DNA from: CBDCVD01 sp965224015
GTDB lineage: Bacteria; Pseudomonadota; Alphaproteobacteria; Rhizobiales; CBDCVD01
Assembly: GCA_965224015.1 (NCBI GenBank)
Contig: OZ245032.1
Coordinates: 2,232,001 to 2,296,000 of the forward strand
Length of the DNA: 64,000 bases
Direction of reading: 5' to 3'
Numbering within the stretch: position 1 is the stretch's first letter; each line of letters starts with the position of its first letter. The position numbers and the translations under genes were made by a program. Positions 8,600 to 17,602 of the stretch are shown here, piece by piece. The notes below the pieces were generated by a model. It saw only the letters and a program-made list of their open reading frames with translations, made no database searches and was not told the DNA's origin.

Positions 8600-9396
8600 T
8601 GCAACAACCAAAACATTTCAAATGCGAGATTAATGGTCCGATTGCGAAGATTTCGCTCGATCGCCCAGAACGCAAAAACCCACTCACGTTCGATAGCTAT
8701 GCGGAGCTTCGCGATTGGTTTCGTGCACTGGTCTATTGCGACGATATCCATGCGGTTGTCTTTCTTCCCAATGGGGGCAATTTTTCGTCTGGCGGTGATG
8801 TTCACGAAATCATCGGGCCGCTCACTAAGATGAACATGAAGGAATTGCTCGCCTTCACCCGCATGACCGGAGATCTGGTCAAAGCAATGATCAATTGCGC
8901 TAAGCCAGTCATCTCCGCTGTTGATGGTGTTTGTGCGGGTGCGGGTGCCATCATTGCCATGGCGTCTGATCTTCGTGTCGGCACGCCAGATACCAAGGTT
9001 GCCTTCCTGTTCAATCGTGTCGGTCTTGCGGGATGCGACATGGGCGCATGTGCGATCTTACCGCGTATCATTGGCCAGGGACGGGCGAATGAGCTTCTCT
9101 ATCTTGGTCGCTCCATGTCGGGTGCAGAAGGCCATCAATGGGGCTTCTTCAACGCTTTGCCCGAGAGTGCTGAGCTAGAGGCGACAGCGCTGCAGTTTGC
9201 AGAACGGATCGTGGCTGGCCCCACATTTGCAAACTCAATGACGAAAACCATGGTGAACCAGGAATGGTCCATGTCGCTCGATCAGGCCATTGAGGCGGAA
9301 GCTCAAGCTCAAGCCATTTGCATGCAGGGCAATGATTTCAAGCGCGCCTATGAGGCATTCGTTGCCAAAGACAAACCAGTGTTTGAGGGCGACTGA
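8596..9396 (+). CDS. Enoyl-CoA hydratase/isomerase family protein
   Basis: The 266-residue crotonase fold carries the first oxyanion-hole sequence NFSSGGDVHEI and the second VDGVCAGAGAIIAMASDLRV. The usual catalytic glutamate stretch PGAGG is replaced by LAGCDMGACAILPR, so the reaction may differ from standard hydration, for example a ring hydrolase or isomerase. It probably acts on a cyclic enoyl-CoA formed from 2-aminobenzoyl-CoA. It overlaps the MarR gene by 4 bases, and its stop shares a base with the start of the acyl-CoA dehydrogenase gene. Confidence 0.83.
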   Translation: MMQQPKHFKCEINGPIAKISLDRPERKNPLTFDSYAELRDWFRALVYCDDIHAVVFLPNGGNFSSGGDVHEIIGPLTKMNMKELLAFTRMTGDLVKAMINCAKPVISAVDGVCAGAGAIIAMASDLRVGTPDTKVAFLFNRVGLAGCDMGACAILPRIIGQGRANELLYLGRSMSGAEGHQWGFFNALPESAELEATALQFAERIVAGPTFANSMTKTMVNQEWSMSLDQAIEAEAQAQAICMQGNDFKRAYEAFVAKDKPVFEGD

Positions 9397-10553
9397 TGGC
9401 AGACAAGACCTTTCTATCCTGGCCATTTTTTGACGACAGGCATCGCGCACTTGCTGCTGAGGTCGATACATGGGCGCAAGAAAAACTCCAGCACATCGAT
9501 CATTCAGACACGGACACCGCGTGCAAAACACTTGTGGCGCAACTGGGTGACGCTGGCTTTCTACAACATTCAGGCAATGAAGAGGGTAAGCTTGACGTTC
9601 GTAGTCTGTGTCTGATCCGCGAAACGCTCGCACGCCATGATGGTTTGGCTGATTTTGCGTTTGCAATGCAAGGTTTGGGAACGGGCGCGATCTCCTTATT
9701 TGGGACAGCCGAACAAAAAGCGGAGTGGCTTCCCAAGACTCGGTCCGGGACTGCCATTTCGGCATTTGCCCTCACCGAACCACAGTCAGGATCGGATGTT
9801 GCCAATTCTACCATGACGGCAACACGTGATGGCAACGCATACGTGTTGGATGGCGAGAAAACCTGGATCTCCAACGGCGGCATTGCCGACGTGTATACCG
9901 TCTTTGCACGCACAGGTGACGCCCCGGGAGCAAAAGGACTGTCTGCGTTCATCGTGCCAGCCGACACGCCGGGCCTTCAGGTTGCCGAAAGGCTCGAGAC
10001 GATTGCGCCTCACCCACTTGCGCGCCTGCAATTTAATGGCTGTCGCATCCCTCCATCATCGATGCTTGGACAATCTGGCGACGGTTTCAAGATTGCCATG
10101 TCTGTTCTGGATGTATTCCGTTCAACCGTGGCAGCGGCCGCCTTGGGTTTCTCCCGCAGGGCACTAGACGAGACCCTTGCACGTGCTGCCTCCAGGCAGG
10201 TGCAAGGGGCTTTCCTTTTTGATTTACAACTGGTGCAAGGCGATATCGCTGAAATGGCTGTAGACGTCGATGCTTCTGCATTGCTCGTTTACAGAGCGGC
10301 CTGGACCAAAGACAGTGGCGTCGCAAGAGTCACTCGCGAAGCGGCAATGGCTAAGCTCTTTGCCACAGATCAAGCACAACAGGTCATTGACAAGGCGGTG
10401 CAATTGCACGGTGGGGACGGGGTTCGTTCCGGCCACATTGTCGAAAGTCTCTATCGAGAAATTCGCGCCCTTCGGATTTATGAAGGGGCCTCTGATGTTC
10501 AGAAAGTTATCATCGCCCGGCAGGCCATGAGCGCGCCAGGAGACGCGTCATGA
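9396..10553 (+). CDS. Acyl-CoA dehydrogenase
   Basis: This 385-residue FAD enzyme has the family signatures in order: FALTEPQSGSDVANS near residue 130, an ISNGG flavin loop, LQFNGCRIPPSSMLG near 215 and a C-terminal LHGGDGVRSGHIVESLYRE followed by IYEGASDVQKVIIARQ. The glutamate in YEGASD is at the position of the C-terminal catalytic base used by the glutaryl/isovaleryl group. It should introduce a double bond into a CoA thioester of the pathway and pass electrons to ETF. The operon is tightly packed on both sides. Confidence 0.88.
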   Translation: MADKTFLSWPFFDDRHRALAAEVDTWAQEKLQHIDHSDTDTACKTLVAQLGDAGFLQHSGNEEGKLDVRSLCLIRETLARHDGLADFAFAMQGLGTGAISLFGTAEQKAEWLPKTRSGTAISAFALTEPQSGSDVANSTMTATRDGNAYVLDGEKTWISNGGIADVYTVFARTGDAPGAKGLSAFIVPADTPGLQVAERLETIAPHPLARLQFNGCRIPPSSMLGQSGDGFKIAMSVLDVFRSTVAAAALGFSRRALDETLARAASRQVQGAFLFDLQLVQGDIAEMAVDVDASALLVYRAAWTKDSGVARVTREAAMAKLFATDQAQQVIDKAVQLHGGDGVRSGHIVESLYREIRALRIYEGASDVQKVIIARQAMSAPGDAS

Positions 10554-12154
10554 GCGCACACATAGATACCTTTGCAAAAGACAATTTACCTGCACTCGAC
10601 ACATGGCCCGATCTGCTGCTCGAGTCCTTTGACTATCCGCAGAAGCTCAATGCAGCCGTCGAGCTGACCGACAAAATGGTTGAGCAGGGTTTTGGGGATA
10701 ATATCGCCTTGATCGGCAATGGGCGTCAAAGAACCTATAAGGAACTGGCTGACTGGACCAATCGCATTGCTCACGTGCTTGTTGACGATCTTGGTATAAA
10801 GCCGGGCAACCGCATTCTCATCCGATCCGCGAATAATCCAGCCATGGTGGCATGCTGGCTTGCGGCGACCAAAGCGGGAGCGGTTGTGGTCAACACGATG
10901 CCGATGCTTCGCGCTGCCGAATTTGCGAAATATGTTGAAATCGCAGACATCGAATTTGCCCTATGTGACACACGTCTGATGGATGACATGCTTGCTTGCC
11001 AGGAGCAGGCAAGTGCCTTGCAACGTGTTGTCGGTTTTGATGGTACATCGAACCATGATGCAGAACTTGATCGACTAGCGCTTGAAAAGCCTGTTGCTTT
11101 TGACGCTGTCCAAACCTCCCAGGACGATGTGGCCTTGTTGGGGTTCACCTCCGGTTCAACCGGAACCCCCAAGGCCACGATGCATTTCCATCGTGATCTT
11201 CTGATCATCGCTGATGGATATGCAAAGGAAATACTGCAAGTCACTCCAGACGACGTTTTTGTCGGCTCTCCTCCATTAGCCTTCACTTTTGGTCTCGGGG
11301 GACTTGCGGTCTTTCCGCTCCGGTTTGGTGCCACAGCGACACTGCTTGAAACAGCGAGCCCGCCCAATCTGATTGAGATAATCGAGAAACACAAAGCCAC
11401 GGTTTGCTTCACCGCGCCTACGGCTTATCGCGTGATGATGCGAGCGATGGATGAGGGTGCAAATCTTTCATCCTTACGTGCTGCGGTTTCGGCTGGCGAA
11501 ACACTCCCTGCTCCCGTCTACAATGAGTGGATCGAGAAGACGGGAAAACCCATACTCGATGGCATTGGGGCAACCGAACTTTTGCATATTTTCATCTCTA
11601 ATCGATTTGATGATCACCGTCCGGGATGCACGGGCAAACCGGTGGAAGGATATGAAGCAAAAATCGTCGGTGATGACGGCGAAGAAGTCGCAACCGGGCA
11701 GCTTGGTCGACTGGCCGTTCGCGGACCGACAGGTTGTCGATACCTGCGTGGCGCGCGCCAGGGGGAATATGTCCAAGACGGTTGGAACATTTCTGGCGAT
11801 ACGTTTTGGAAGGATGACGAAGGTTACTTCCATTTCGCAGCCCGCAATGACGATATCATTGTCTCGTCCGGTTACAACATTGCAGGTCCAGATGTGGAAG
11901 CAGCACTTCTTTCTCATGAAGATGTCGTTGCGTGCGCTGTCATTGGCGTTCCAGATCCGGAACGCGGATCGATCGTTCAAGCCCATGTTGTTTTGTCTGA
12001 TGAGAGCGAACGCAGTGATAAAAAAGTCGAAGCTCTGCAAGATCATGTGAAGGCGACGATCGCTCCCTACAAATATCCAAGAAGCATCGTTTTCACGGAT
12101 GGATTGCCGAAAACCCCGAGTGGAAAAATTCAGCGCTTCAGGTTGAAGCCCTAA
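10550..12154 (+). CDS. 2-Aminobenzoate (anthranilate)-CoA ligase
   Basis: This 534-residue AMP-forming ligase starts the pathway by making the CoA thioester with ATP. The phosphate loop FTSGSTGTPKATMHFHRD is at residues 200-220. The hinge NDDIIVSSGYNIAGPDVEAAL is near 440, and the C-terminal catalytic lysine is in KTPSGKIQRF. The benzoate-ligase subgroup typically has the YNIAGPDVE form seen here. Its company with the anthraniloyl-CoA monooxygenase makes 2-aminobenzoate the best substrate guess. The start overlaps the dehydrogenase stop by 4 bases. Confidence 0.88.
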   Translation: MSAHIDTFAKDNLPALDTWPDLLLESFDYPQKLNAAVELTDKMVEQGFGDNIALIGNGRQRTYKELADWTNRIAHVLVDDLGIKPGNRILIRSANNPAMVACWLAATKAGAVVVNTMPMLRAAEFAKYVEIADIEFALCDTRLMDDMLACQEQASALQRVVGFDGTSNHDAELDRLALEKPVAFDAVQTSQDDVALLGFTSGSTGTPKATMHFHRDLLIIADGYAKEILQVTPDDVFVGSPPLAFTFGLGGLAVFPLRFGATATLLETASPPNLIEIIEKHKATVCFTAPTAYRVMMRAMDEGANLSSLRAAVSAGETLPAPVYNEWIEKTGKPILDGIGATELLHIFISNRFDDHRPGCTGKPVEGYEAKIVGDDGEEVATGQLGRLAVRGPTGCRYLRGARQGEYVQDGWNISGDTFWKDDEGYFHFAARNDDIIVSSGYNIAGPDVEAALLSHEDVVACAVIGVPDPERGSIVQAHVVLSDESERSDKKVEALQDHVKATIAPYKYPRSIVFTDGLPKTPSGKIQRFRLKP

Positions 12155-12170
12155 CTTCTGGGAGACGTAT

Positions 12171-12422
12171 ATGCGAGATTTACTCATCAATATCAAATGT
12201 AAACCAGGTCAGACCTATGAGGTCGCCGACAAGATCTATTTGCGGTTTGTTGAAGACCTGCGAATAGGCGTTCATTTGTTTTCGACAAGCGGTAAATACG
12301 ATTTGTTCCTGCACATGAGACCCCCGCAGGGCGAGGATATCGGCAGATTCCTCAACGAACACTTGCTCAAAATCAAAGGCATTGAGCGGACTGAAACGAC
12401 AATAGCGTTTCACGCATTCTAG
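12171..12422 (+). CDS. Stand-alone Lrp/AsnC ligand-binding (RAM) domain protein
   Basis: This 83-residue protein consists only of the ferredoxin-like RAM domain found at the C-terminus of Lrp regulators. It has a CKPG turn, GKYDLFLHM (the usual GxYDxxL strand) and ends with IKGIERTETTIAF. There is no helix-turn-helix. Single RAM proteins form oligomers that bind small molecules and sometimes act as enzymes or sensors. It lies 16 bases after the ligase stop with GGGAG upstream of ATG, so it belongs to the operon. A second copy follows at 12781 after an array of repeats. Confidence 0.8.
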   Translation: MRDLLINIKCKPGQTYEVADKIYLRFVEDLRIGVHLFSTSGKYDLFLHMRPPQGEDIGRFLNEHLLKIKGIERTETTIAFHAF

Positions 12423-12469
12423 GAGCCCTAGATCAGCATGGGTTTAGCTGTACCCGTCTTGCCAGCGGT

Positions 12470-12750
12470 AATACCAGCGGTATGGACTTTATGGACACGC
12501 TGGCTGGTGTCCTGCTTTGATAACACAACGCTGTGACGCCAAGGCATGAGTCATTGGCAAGGGCCCTTGGTATAAGCCAGCGGTATGGGCTTTATGGACA
12601 CGCTGGCTGGTGTCCTGCTTTGATAACACAACGCTGTGACGCCAAGGCATGAGTCATTGGCAAGGGCCCTTGGTATAAGCCAGCGGTATGGGCTTTATGG
12701 ACACGCTGGCTGGTGTACGGCTTTGATAACACAACGCTTTGACGCTAATG
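12470..12750 (+). repeat. Tandem R1 array, three copies with a 103-bp period
   Basis: Copies begin at about 12470, 12571 and 12672; the third is cut at 12750 where R3 begins. The second copy and the retained part of the third are nearly identical (the stem end of the third reads GTGTAC instead of GTGTCC). All three carry the CTGGCTGG variant of the hairpin loop not seen in other copies. An R4 motif (GATCAGCATGGG) precedes the array at 12431. The array separates two RAM-domain paralogues inside what is otherwise one operon. Confidence 0.9.
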
Positions 12751-12808
12751 CAAAATGCGACAAGAATACGGGAAAGCCCCATGATTCCCATGAAACGCAT
12801 TCGCTATA
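12749..12808 (-). repeat. R3 palindromic repeat, inverted copy
   Basis: This copy reads as the reverse complement of the R3 elements at 2222 and 57789 and has lost the TATA at its left end. It is joined to the truncated R1 copy and runs into the second RAM gene, so the possible start codon at 12781 lies inside the repeat. Confidence 0.8.
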
Positions 12809-13050
12809 AAGTGAGTCAGCGTGTTCTTGTACAAGTCAAATGTCATTCAAGTACAGCCTATCAGGTGGCGTTCGATATTTCGAAAAAAGAAATTCATTCA
12901 GCGCTTTATTCGACAAGTGGCGAATACGATCTGTTTCTCATTATTTATGTCCCTGAGGATCAGGACATTGGAGAATTGGCAAACGGTAATTTGCTCGATA
13001 TCGACGGAGTTGAGCGAACGATGACAACGCTGACTTGCAACGCGTTTTAA
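12781..13050 (+). CDS. Second stand-alone RAM (Lrp ligand-binding) domain protein
   Basis: The protein parallels the one at 12171: VLVQVKCHSS aligns with LLINIKCKPG, STSGEYDLFLII with STSGKYDLFLHM, and DIDGVERTMTTLTCNAF with KIKGIERTETTIAFHAF. It is therefore a tandem paralogue. Its start is uncertain. The ATG at 12781 (GGGAAA 5 bases upstream) lies in repeat R3 and adds basic residues; the GTG at 12811 gives a length matching the paralogue but has no ribosome site. It may have lost its original 5' end when the repeats entered. The binding-protein gene follows 28 bases later. Confidence 0.7.
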   Translation: MIPMKRIRYKVSQRVLVQVKCHSSTAYQVAFDISKKEIHSALYSTSGEYDLFLIIYVPEDQDIGELANGNLLDIDGVERTMTTLTCNAF

Positions 13051-13078
13051 TCCGTCAAATCAACAAAGAGAGGTTCAC

Positions 13079-14224
13079 ATGAACACAAAAATACTAGCAC
13101 TATCGACGGCTCTCCTTGCTGCAACAGGACTTTGGGCGGGAGGTGCTGCAGCTGAAACGAAAGTCGGAATGATTACGACATTGTCAGGCGGCGGCGCCGG
13201 TCTTGGGATCGACGTTCGCGACGGCTTTTTGCTCGCCATCAAGCAGTCCGGTCGCAAAGATATCGAAGTTGTCGTTGAAGACGATCAGCGCAAGCCTGAC
13301 ATCGCTGTCCAAATCGCAGACAAGATGGTCCAATCCGAGAAAGTTGACGTTCTGACCGGCATCATCTGGTCAAACCTCGCCATGGCCGTGGTTCCTTCTG
13401 TAACTGCGCAGGGCAAATTCTATCTTTCACCTAACGCTGGCCCTTCTGCACTGGCCGGTAAGGCATGCCATCCCAACTACTTCAACGTGGCTTGGCAGAA
13501 TGACAATCTGCATGAAGCTGCAGGCGCTTTTGCCAATGAGACAGGCTACAAGGAATCATTCATTCTGGCGCCCAACTATCCTGCGGGCAAAGATGCCCTG
13601 ACCGGATACAAGCGTTTCTTCAAAGGCGATATTGCTGACGAAATCTACACCAAGCTTGGTCAAACGGACTACGCAGCAGAGATCGCACAAATTCGCGCCT
13701 CAGGTGCGGACAGCGTGTTCTTCTTCCTGCCCGGTGGCATGGGCATTGCCTTCATGAAGCAATACAGGGATTCTGGTGTTGATATTCCTCTGATTGGTCC
13801 TGCCTTCTCCTTCGATCAGGGCATTCTGCAAGCCGTTGGTGACGCTGCGCTGGGTGTCGTGAATACCTCTCAATGGAACAAAGATATTGACAATCCAACA
13901 AATGCTGCTTTTGTGAAGAGCTTCCAGGAAGAATATGGTCGTCTGCCTTCGCTTTATGCGAGCCAAGGTTTTGACACCGCCAACCTCCTGATTTCCGCGC
14001 TGGACAAGTCCAATGTCGATGATGCGGACGCGTTCCGTGCAGCGTTGAAAGCAGCTGATTTCGACAGCACACGTGGTGATTTCAAGTTTGGCGACAATCA
14101 CCACCCCATCCAGACAATCTACGCTAGGCAGGTTATCAGGGAAGGTGACGTGTTCACGAACAAGCTCCTGGGCGCTGCCCTTACTGACCATGCTGACGCC
14201 TATGGTGGCGACTGCAAATTCTAG
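13079..14224 (+). CDS. HAAT-family ABC transporter substrate-binding protein
   Basis: This 381-residue periplasmic protein starts with a classical signal peptide ending AGGAAA before ETKVGMITTLSGGG. The opening pattern, two-lobe length and YASQGFDTANLL segment are typical of branched-chain amino-acid and aromatic-acid binding proteins. It is the first of five importer genes inside the anthranilate operon, so anthranilate or a related aromatic acid is the likely cargo. AGAGAGG precedes the ATG with good spacing. Four cysteines are not arranged in an obvious motif. Confidence 0.87.
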   Translation: MNTKILALSTALLAATGLWAGGAAAETKVGMITTLSGGGAGLGIDVRDGFLLAIKQSGRKDIEVVVEDDQRKPDIAVQIADKMVQSEKVDVLTGIIWSNLAMAVVPSVTAQGKFYLSPNAGPSALAGKACHPNYFNVAWQNDNLHEAAGAFANETGYKESFILAPNYPAGKDALTGYKRFFKGDIADEIYTKLGQTDYAAEIAQIRASGADSVFFFLPGGMGIAFMKQYRDSGVDIPLIGPAFSFDQGILQAVGDAALGVVNTSQWNKDIDNPTNAAFVKSFQEEYGRLPSLYASQGFDTANLLISALDKSNVDDADAFRAALKAADFDSTRGDFKFGDNHHPIQTIYARQVIREGDVFTNKLLGAALTDHADAYGGDCKF

Positions 14225-14276
14225 TCAACCGGGCTGGGTCTGACCAATAGGACCCAGCCCGTATCGGGCCTGGTAA

Positions 14277-15194
14277 ATGTCTTTCATCCTTCTCGCAGAG
14301 CAAGTCTTCAACGGACTGCAATTCGGTATCATGCTGTTTCTGATGGCAGCCGGCCTGACTCTGATCTTCGGCGTTATGGGGCTGATCAACCTGGCACATG
14401 GTTCCCTGTATATGGTTGGTGCCTTCGCTGCAGCCGCCGTAGCCGGTGCCACGGGATCTTTCCTCTTGGCTTTGTTGGCAGCACTCACAGCAGCAGCGAT
14501 TGCCGGTGCAATGGTAGAACTTGTCGTCATCCGACGGCTCTACAACAAAGATCATCTCGACCAGGTCCTCGCGACATTTGCGTTGATCCTCATTTTCTCT
14601 GAAGGAACACGCTGGATCTTCGGTTCATTCCCGTTGTTTCTTGAAGTGCCCGACTATCTGTCCGGCCCGCTAACATTGCCAGGCGGTATCCAATATCCAA
14701 TTTATCGCATCACACTGATCGCAATTGGCCTTCTGGTCGCTTTGGGTCTGGGCCTTATGATTGCCAAGACTCGCATCGGGATTCAAATTCGCGCAGGTGA
14801 GAATGACCGCGAAATGATCGCTGCCTTGGGCATCGACATATCAAAACTGTACACGCTTATTTTCGCCCTTGGTGCCGCGCTTGCCGGTCTGGCAGGGGCC
14901 TTGGTTGGAGCGATCCAGTCTGTGCAGGTTGGGATGGGTGAACCCGTGCTGATCCTGGCATTCGTTGTCATCGTTATTGGCGGCATCGGGTCGATCAAAG
15001 GTGCCTTAATCGGGAGCATCCTTGTGGGTCTCACCGACACGCTTGGTGGCGTGTTTCTACCGCAATTCTTCAAACTCTTCATGGAGACATCAGCCGCAAC
15101 CAATATTGGTTCCTCTTTGGCTTCCATGGCCATTTACATCTTGATGGGTGCTGTTCTGATCTGGCGACCCACCGGTCTGTTCGGAGCACGTTGA
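14277..15194 (+). CDS. HAAT ABC transporter permease, LivH type
   Basis: The product is a 305-residue membrane protein with about eight hydrophobic helices. The N-terminus FNGLQFGIMLFLMAAGLTLIFGVMGLINLAHGS is the LivH hallmark, and NDREMIAALGIDISKLY marks the cytoplasmic loop that contacts the ATPase. It begins 52 bases after the binding protein and overlaps the LivM-type gene by 4 bases. It forms the pore with that partner for uptake of the operon's aromatic substrate. Confidence 0.88.
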   Translation: MSFILLAEQVFNGLQFGIMLFLMAAGLTLIFGVMGLINLAHGSLYMVGAFAAAAVAGATGSFLLALLAALTAAAIAGAMVELVVIRRLYNKDHLDQVLATFALILIFSEGTRWIFGSFPLFLEVPDYLSGPLTLPGGIQYPIYRITLIAIGLLVALGLGLMIAKTRIGIQIRAGENDREMIAALGIDISKLYTLIFALGAALAGLAGALVGAIQSVQVGMGEPVLILAFVVIVIGGIGSIKGALIGSILVGLTDTLGGVFLPQFFKLFMETSAATNIGSSLASMAIYILMGAVLIWRPTGLFGAR

Positions 15195-16177
15195 TGGTCA
15201 AAGAACGCCACTTCAATATGTTCATCATGGCGATCCTCGTTGCTATCCCAGCCTGGGCCCATGTTTCCGATGAACCATTTGCCATCACGCTCATGACACG
15301 TGCCGTCGTGTTTGCGATTGCTACCGTTGGCTTGAACATCGCACTTGGCCTCGGTGGTCTTGTCAGCCTCGGTCATGCCGTGTTCTTTGGTCTCGGTGGC
15401 TACGCTATGGGTATTCTGGCGTATCATGCTCAAACCTTCACCCCATTGATGGAATGGCCCTTCGTTCTTGAAGGGACAAAGTCGATGCCGATCATCTGGA
15501 TCGTTGCGATATTGGTGAGCACTCTTGCGGCGCTCATCATCGGATGTCTTTCACTGCGCACCACAGGTGTCTACTTCATCATGATCACCCTGGCCTTTGG
15601 ACAGATGTTCTTTTTCTTCGCGATCAGTTGGTCTGCCTATGGTGGCGAAGATGGATTGTCGATCTATGTGCGCAATGGCTTTCCGGGGCTCAATACGCTT
15701 GATCCAATCCAATACTTCCTGATCTGCTTCGTCATATTGGTCGCGATCCTCTGGTTTACTTCAATGCTTGCAAAGTCGCCCTTTGGCCTTGCACTGAATG
15801 CTGCGCGACAAGTTCCTCAACGTGTTGAAACAGTTGGTCTTAATGCAACGCGCATCAAGCTTGTCGCCTTCGTCATCTCTGGTGCGATTACAGGGCTCGC
15901 AGGCGCTTTGTTTGCGGACCTCAATCGTTTTGTAAGCCCGACAATGTTCAGCTGGCAGTTGAGTGGTGAAATCATGGTCTTTGTCATTATCGGTGGTGTT
16001 GGGCGGTTATTTGGACCCGTTGTGGGTGCATTGGTCTTCGTCGCCCTTGAGCACCTTTTGGGAGGCCTGAGCGATTTCTGGCACATTTACTTGGGCATCA
16101 TGCTCCTGCTTATCGTGCTCTTTGGCAAAGGTGGTGTGATCGGAATGATTTGTGGCCGGGAGAACGTTCATGACTGA
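15191..16177 (+). CDS. HAAT ABC transporter permease, LivM type
   Basis: This 328-residue inner-membrane protein contains LGLGGLVSLGHAVFFGLGGYAMG and LSLRTTGVYFIMITLAFGQM, both characteristic of LivM. The ATPase-coupling segment VGLNATRIKLVAFVISG precedes the last helices. Nothing is unusual. Its last codons overlap the ATG of the next ATPase gene (ATGACTGA). Confidence 0.88.
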   Translation: MMVKERHFNMFIMAILVAIPAWAHVSDEPFAITLMTRAVVFAIATVGLNIALGLGGLVSLGHAVFFGLGGYAMGILAYHAQTFTPLMEWPFVLEGTKSMPIIWIVAILVSTLAALIIGCLSLRTTGVYFIMITLAFGQMFFFFAISWSAYGGEDGLSIYVRNGFPGLNTLDPIQYFLICFVILVAILWFTSMLAKSPFGLALNAARQVPQRVETVGLNATRIKLVAFVISGAITGLAGALFADLNRFVSPTMFSWQLSGEIMVFVIIGGVGRLFGPVVGALVFVALEHLLGGLSDFWHIYLGIMLLLIVLFGKGGVIGMICGRENVHD

Positions 16178-16919
16178 GTCAATTCTAGCAACCCACGGCC
16201 TCACCAGAAACTTCGGCGCTCTGAAGGCAAGCGATAATGTGTCAATCGATCTTCAGCCCGGCGAGATCCACGCCATCATTGGGCCCAATGGTGCCGGGAA
16301 ATCTACGTTGATTGCCCAGATCTGTGGAACACTCACCCCGAGTTCGGGTCGAGTTGAGCTTCTAGGCAAAGATGTCACGGGCCAATCTGCGCGCCAACGA
16401 TCATTGGCGGGTCTTGGTCGGACTTTCCAGATTTCAGCCCTTGCAATGGAAGACACGGTGCTGCAAAACGCGGTTCTCGGAGCGCTTGGAGCCACGGGCA
16501 ATCCTTGGCAGTTCTTCCGTCCCGCCTTGAAAAATCAAGCTTTGACGGAGGTTGCCGAAAACGCTCTTGAACGTGTTGGTCTTGAAGACGTTATGCACAC
16601 GCGCACGGCTGAGCTTAGTCACGGCCAGCGTCGCCAGCTTGAGGTGGCTGTAGCGCTGACCCTTAACCCGCGTGCCTTTATCATGGATGAGCCGATGGCT
16701 GGTCTTGGATCCGAAGGGTCAAAGCGACTAACTGGGTTTCTGGATGAGCTGTGCCAGGAAGCGCCAATTCTACTTGTGGAACATGACATGGACGCAGTGT
16801 TCGCCCTGGCAGACAGGATCAGCGTCCTGGTCTACGGAAAGATCATCGCAACAGGGGCTGTCGATGAAATAAGACAAAATGCTGACGTGAAGGAAGCTTA
16901 TCTGGGGGATGAGGCATGA
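16170..16919 (+). CDS. HAAT ABC transporter ATPase, LivG type
   Basis: This is the ATPase of the aromatic-acid importer, about 249 residues. Walker A is GPNGAGKST near residue 37. The ABC signature is LSHGQRRQLEVA, a common LivG variation. Walker B is FIMDEPMAG, and the switch histidine is in LLVEHDMD. I chose the ATG at 16170, which overlaps the LivM stop and follows GGGAGA, rather than an upstream in-frame ATG inside livM. Confidence 0.87.
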   Translation: MTESILATHGLTRNFGALKASDNVSIDLQPGEIHAIIGPNGAGKSTLIAQICGTLTPSSGRVELLGKDVTGQSARQRSLAGLGRTFQISALAMEDTVLQNAVLGALGATGNPWQFFRPALKNQALTEVAENALERVGLEDVMHTRTAELSHGQRRQLEVAVALTLNPRAFIMDEPMAGLGSEGSKRLTGFLDELCQEAPILLVEHDMDAVFALADRISVLVYGKIIATGAVDEIRQNADVKEAYLGDEA

Positions 16920-17602
16920 CTTTGTTGGCTTTATCTAACGTTTCCGCGTCATATGGTTCGAGTCAGGCGTTGTTCGGCGTCAGCCTGCGCATTGCGGAAG
17001 GTGAAATTGTCGCGCTGATGGGGCGCAACGGGATGGGCAAGAGCACTACGGTAAAATGTATCTGCCGTATGCTCGCTTCCCAAGGCACGATATCGTTCGA
17101 CTCTGTGGATATAGGTCATCTTCCAAGTCATCAAGCGGCTCGCTTGGGAATTGGCTTGGTTCCTGAGGGTAGGCGCTGTTTTTCAAATCTTAACGTCTAC
17201 GAGAACCTGATTGCAGCAGCACGGCCTGGGCAATGGACTTTTGCAACTGTTGTGGAGCTATTTCCTCGTCTTGGGGAGAGGAAGGACCAGGTCGCAGCCT
17301 CTTTGTCAGGGGGTGAACAGCAAATGCTGGCCATCGGCCGGGCTCTGATGACCAACCCCAGGTTAGTGATACTGGATGAGGCGACTGAGGGACTTGCTCC
17401 TGTCATTCGTCAGGAGATTTGGTCCGCGATCAACAGACTGAAGGTGGAAACCGGACTGTCAATCCTGGTGATTGATAAATCCACCAAGGAACTTCGCGGT
17501 GTCTGCGATCAGGCAGTCGTTCTGGAGCGTGGAAGAAGTGTTTGGCACGGACCGATCAAAGACCTGACTGACGAAATCACAGAGAAGTATTTGGGGGTTT
17601 GA
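16916..17602 (+). CDS. HAAT ABC transporter ATPase, LivF type
   Basis: This second ATPase has 228 residues. Walker A reads GRNGMGKST, the signature LSGGEQQMLAIGRAL and Walker B LVILDEATEGLAP. The usual switch histidine is replaced: where LivF has EQ or EH after LLV, this protein reads LVIDKSTKEL. That substitution occurs in some aromatic-uptake LivF proteins, and its effect is unknown. It overlaps LivG by 4 bases and the thioesterase start by 1 base. Confidence 0.86.
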   Translation: MTLLALSNVSASYGSSQALFGVSLRIAEGEIVALMGRNGMGKSTTVKCICRMLASQGTISFDSVDIGHLPSHQAARLGIGLVPEGRRCFSNLNVYENLIAAARPGQWTFATVVELFPRLGERKDQVAASLSGGEQQMLAIGRALMTNPRLVILDEATEGLAPVIRQEIWSAINRLKVETGLSILVIDKSTKELRGVCDQAVVLERGRSVWHGPIKDLTDEITEKYLGV

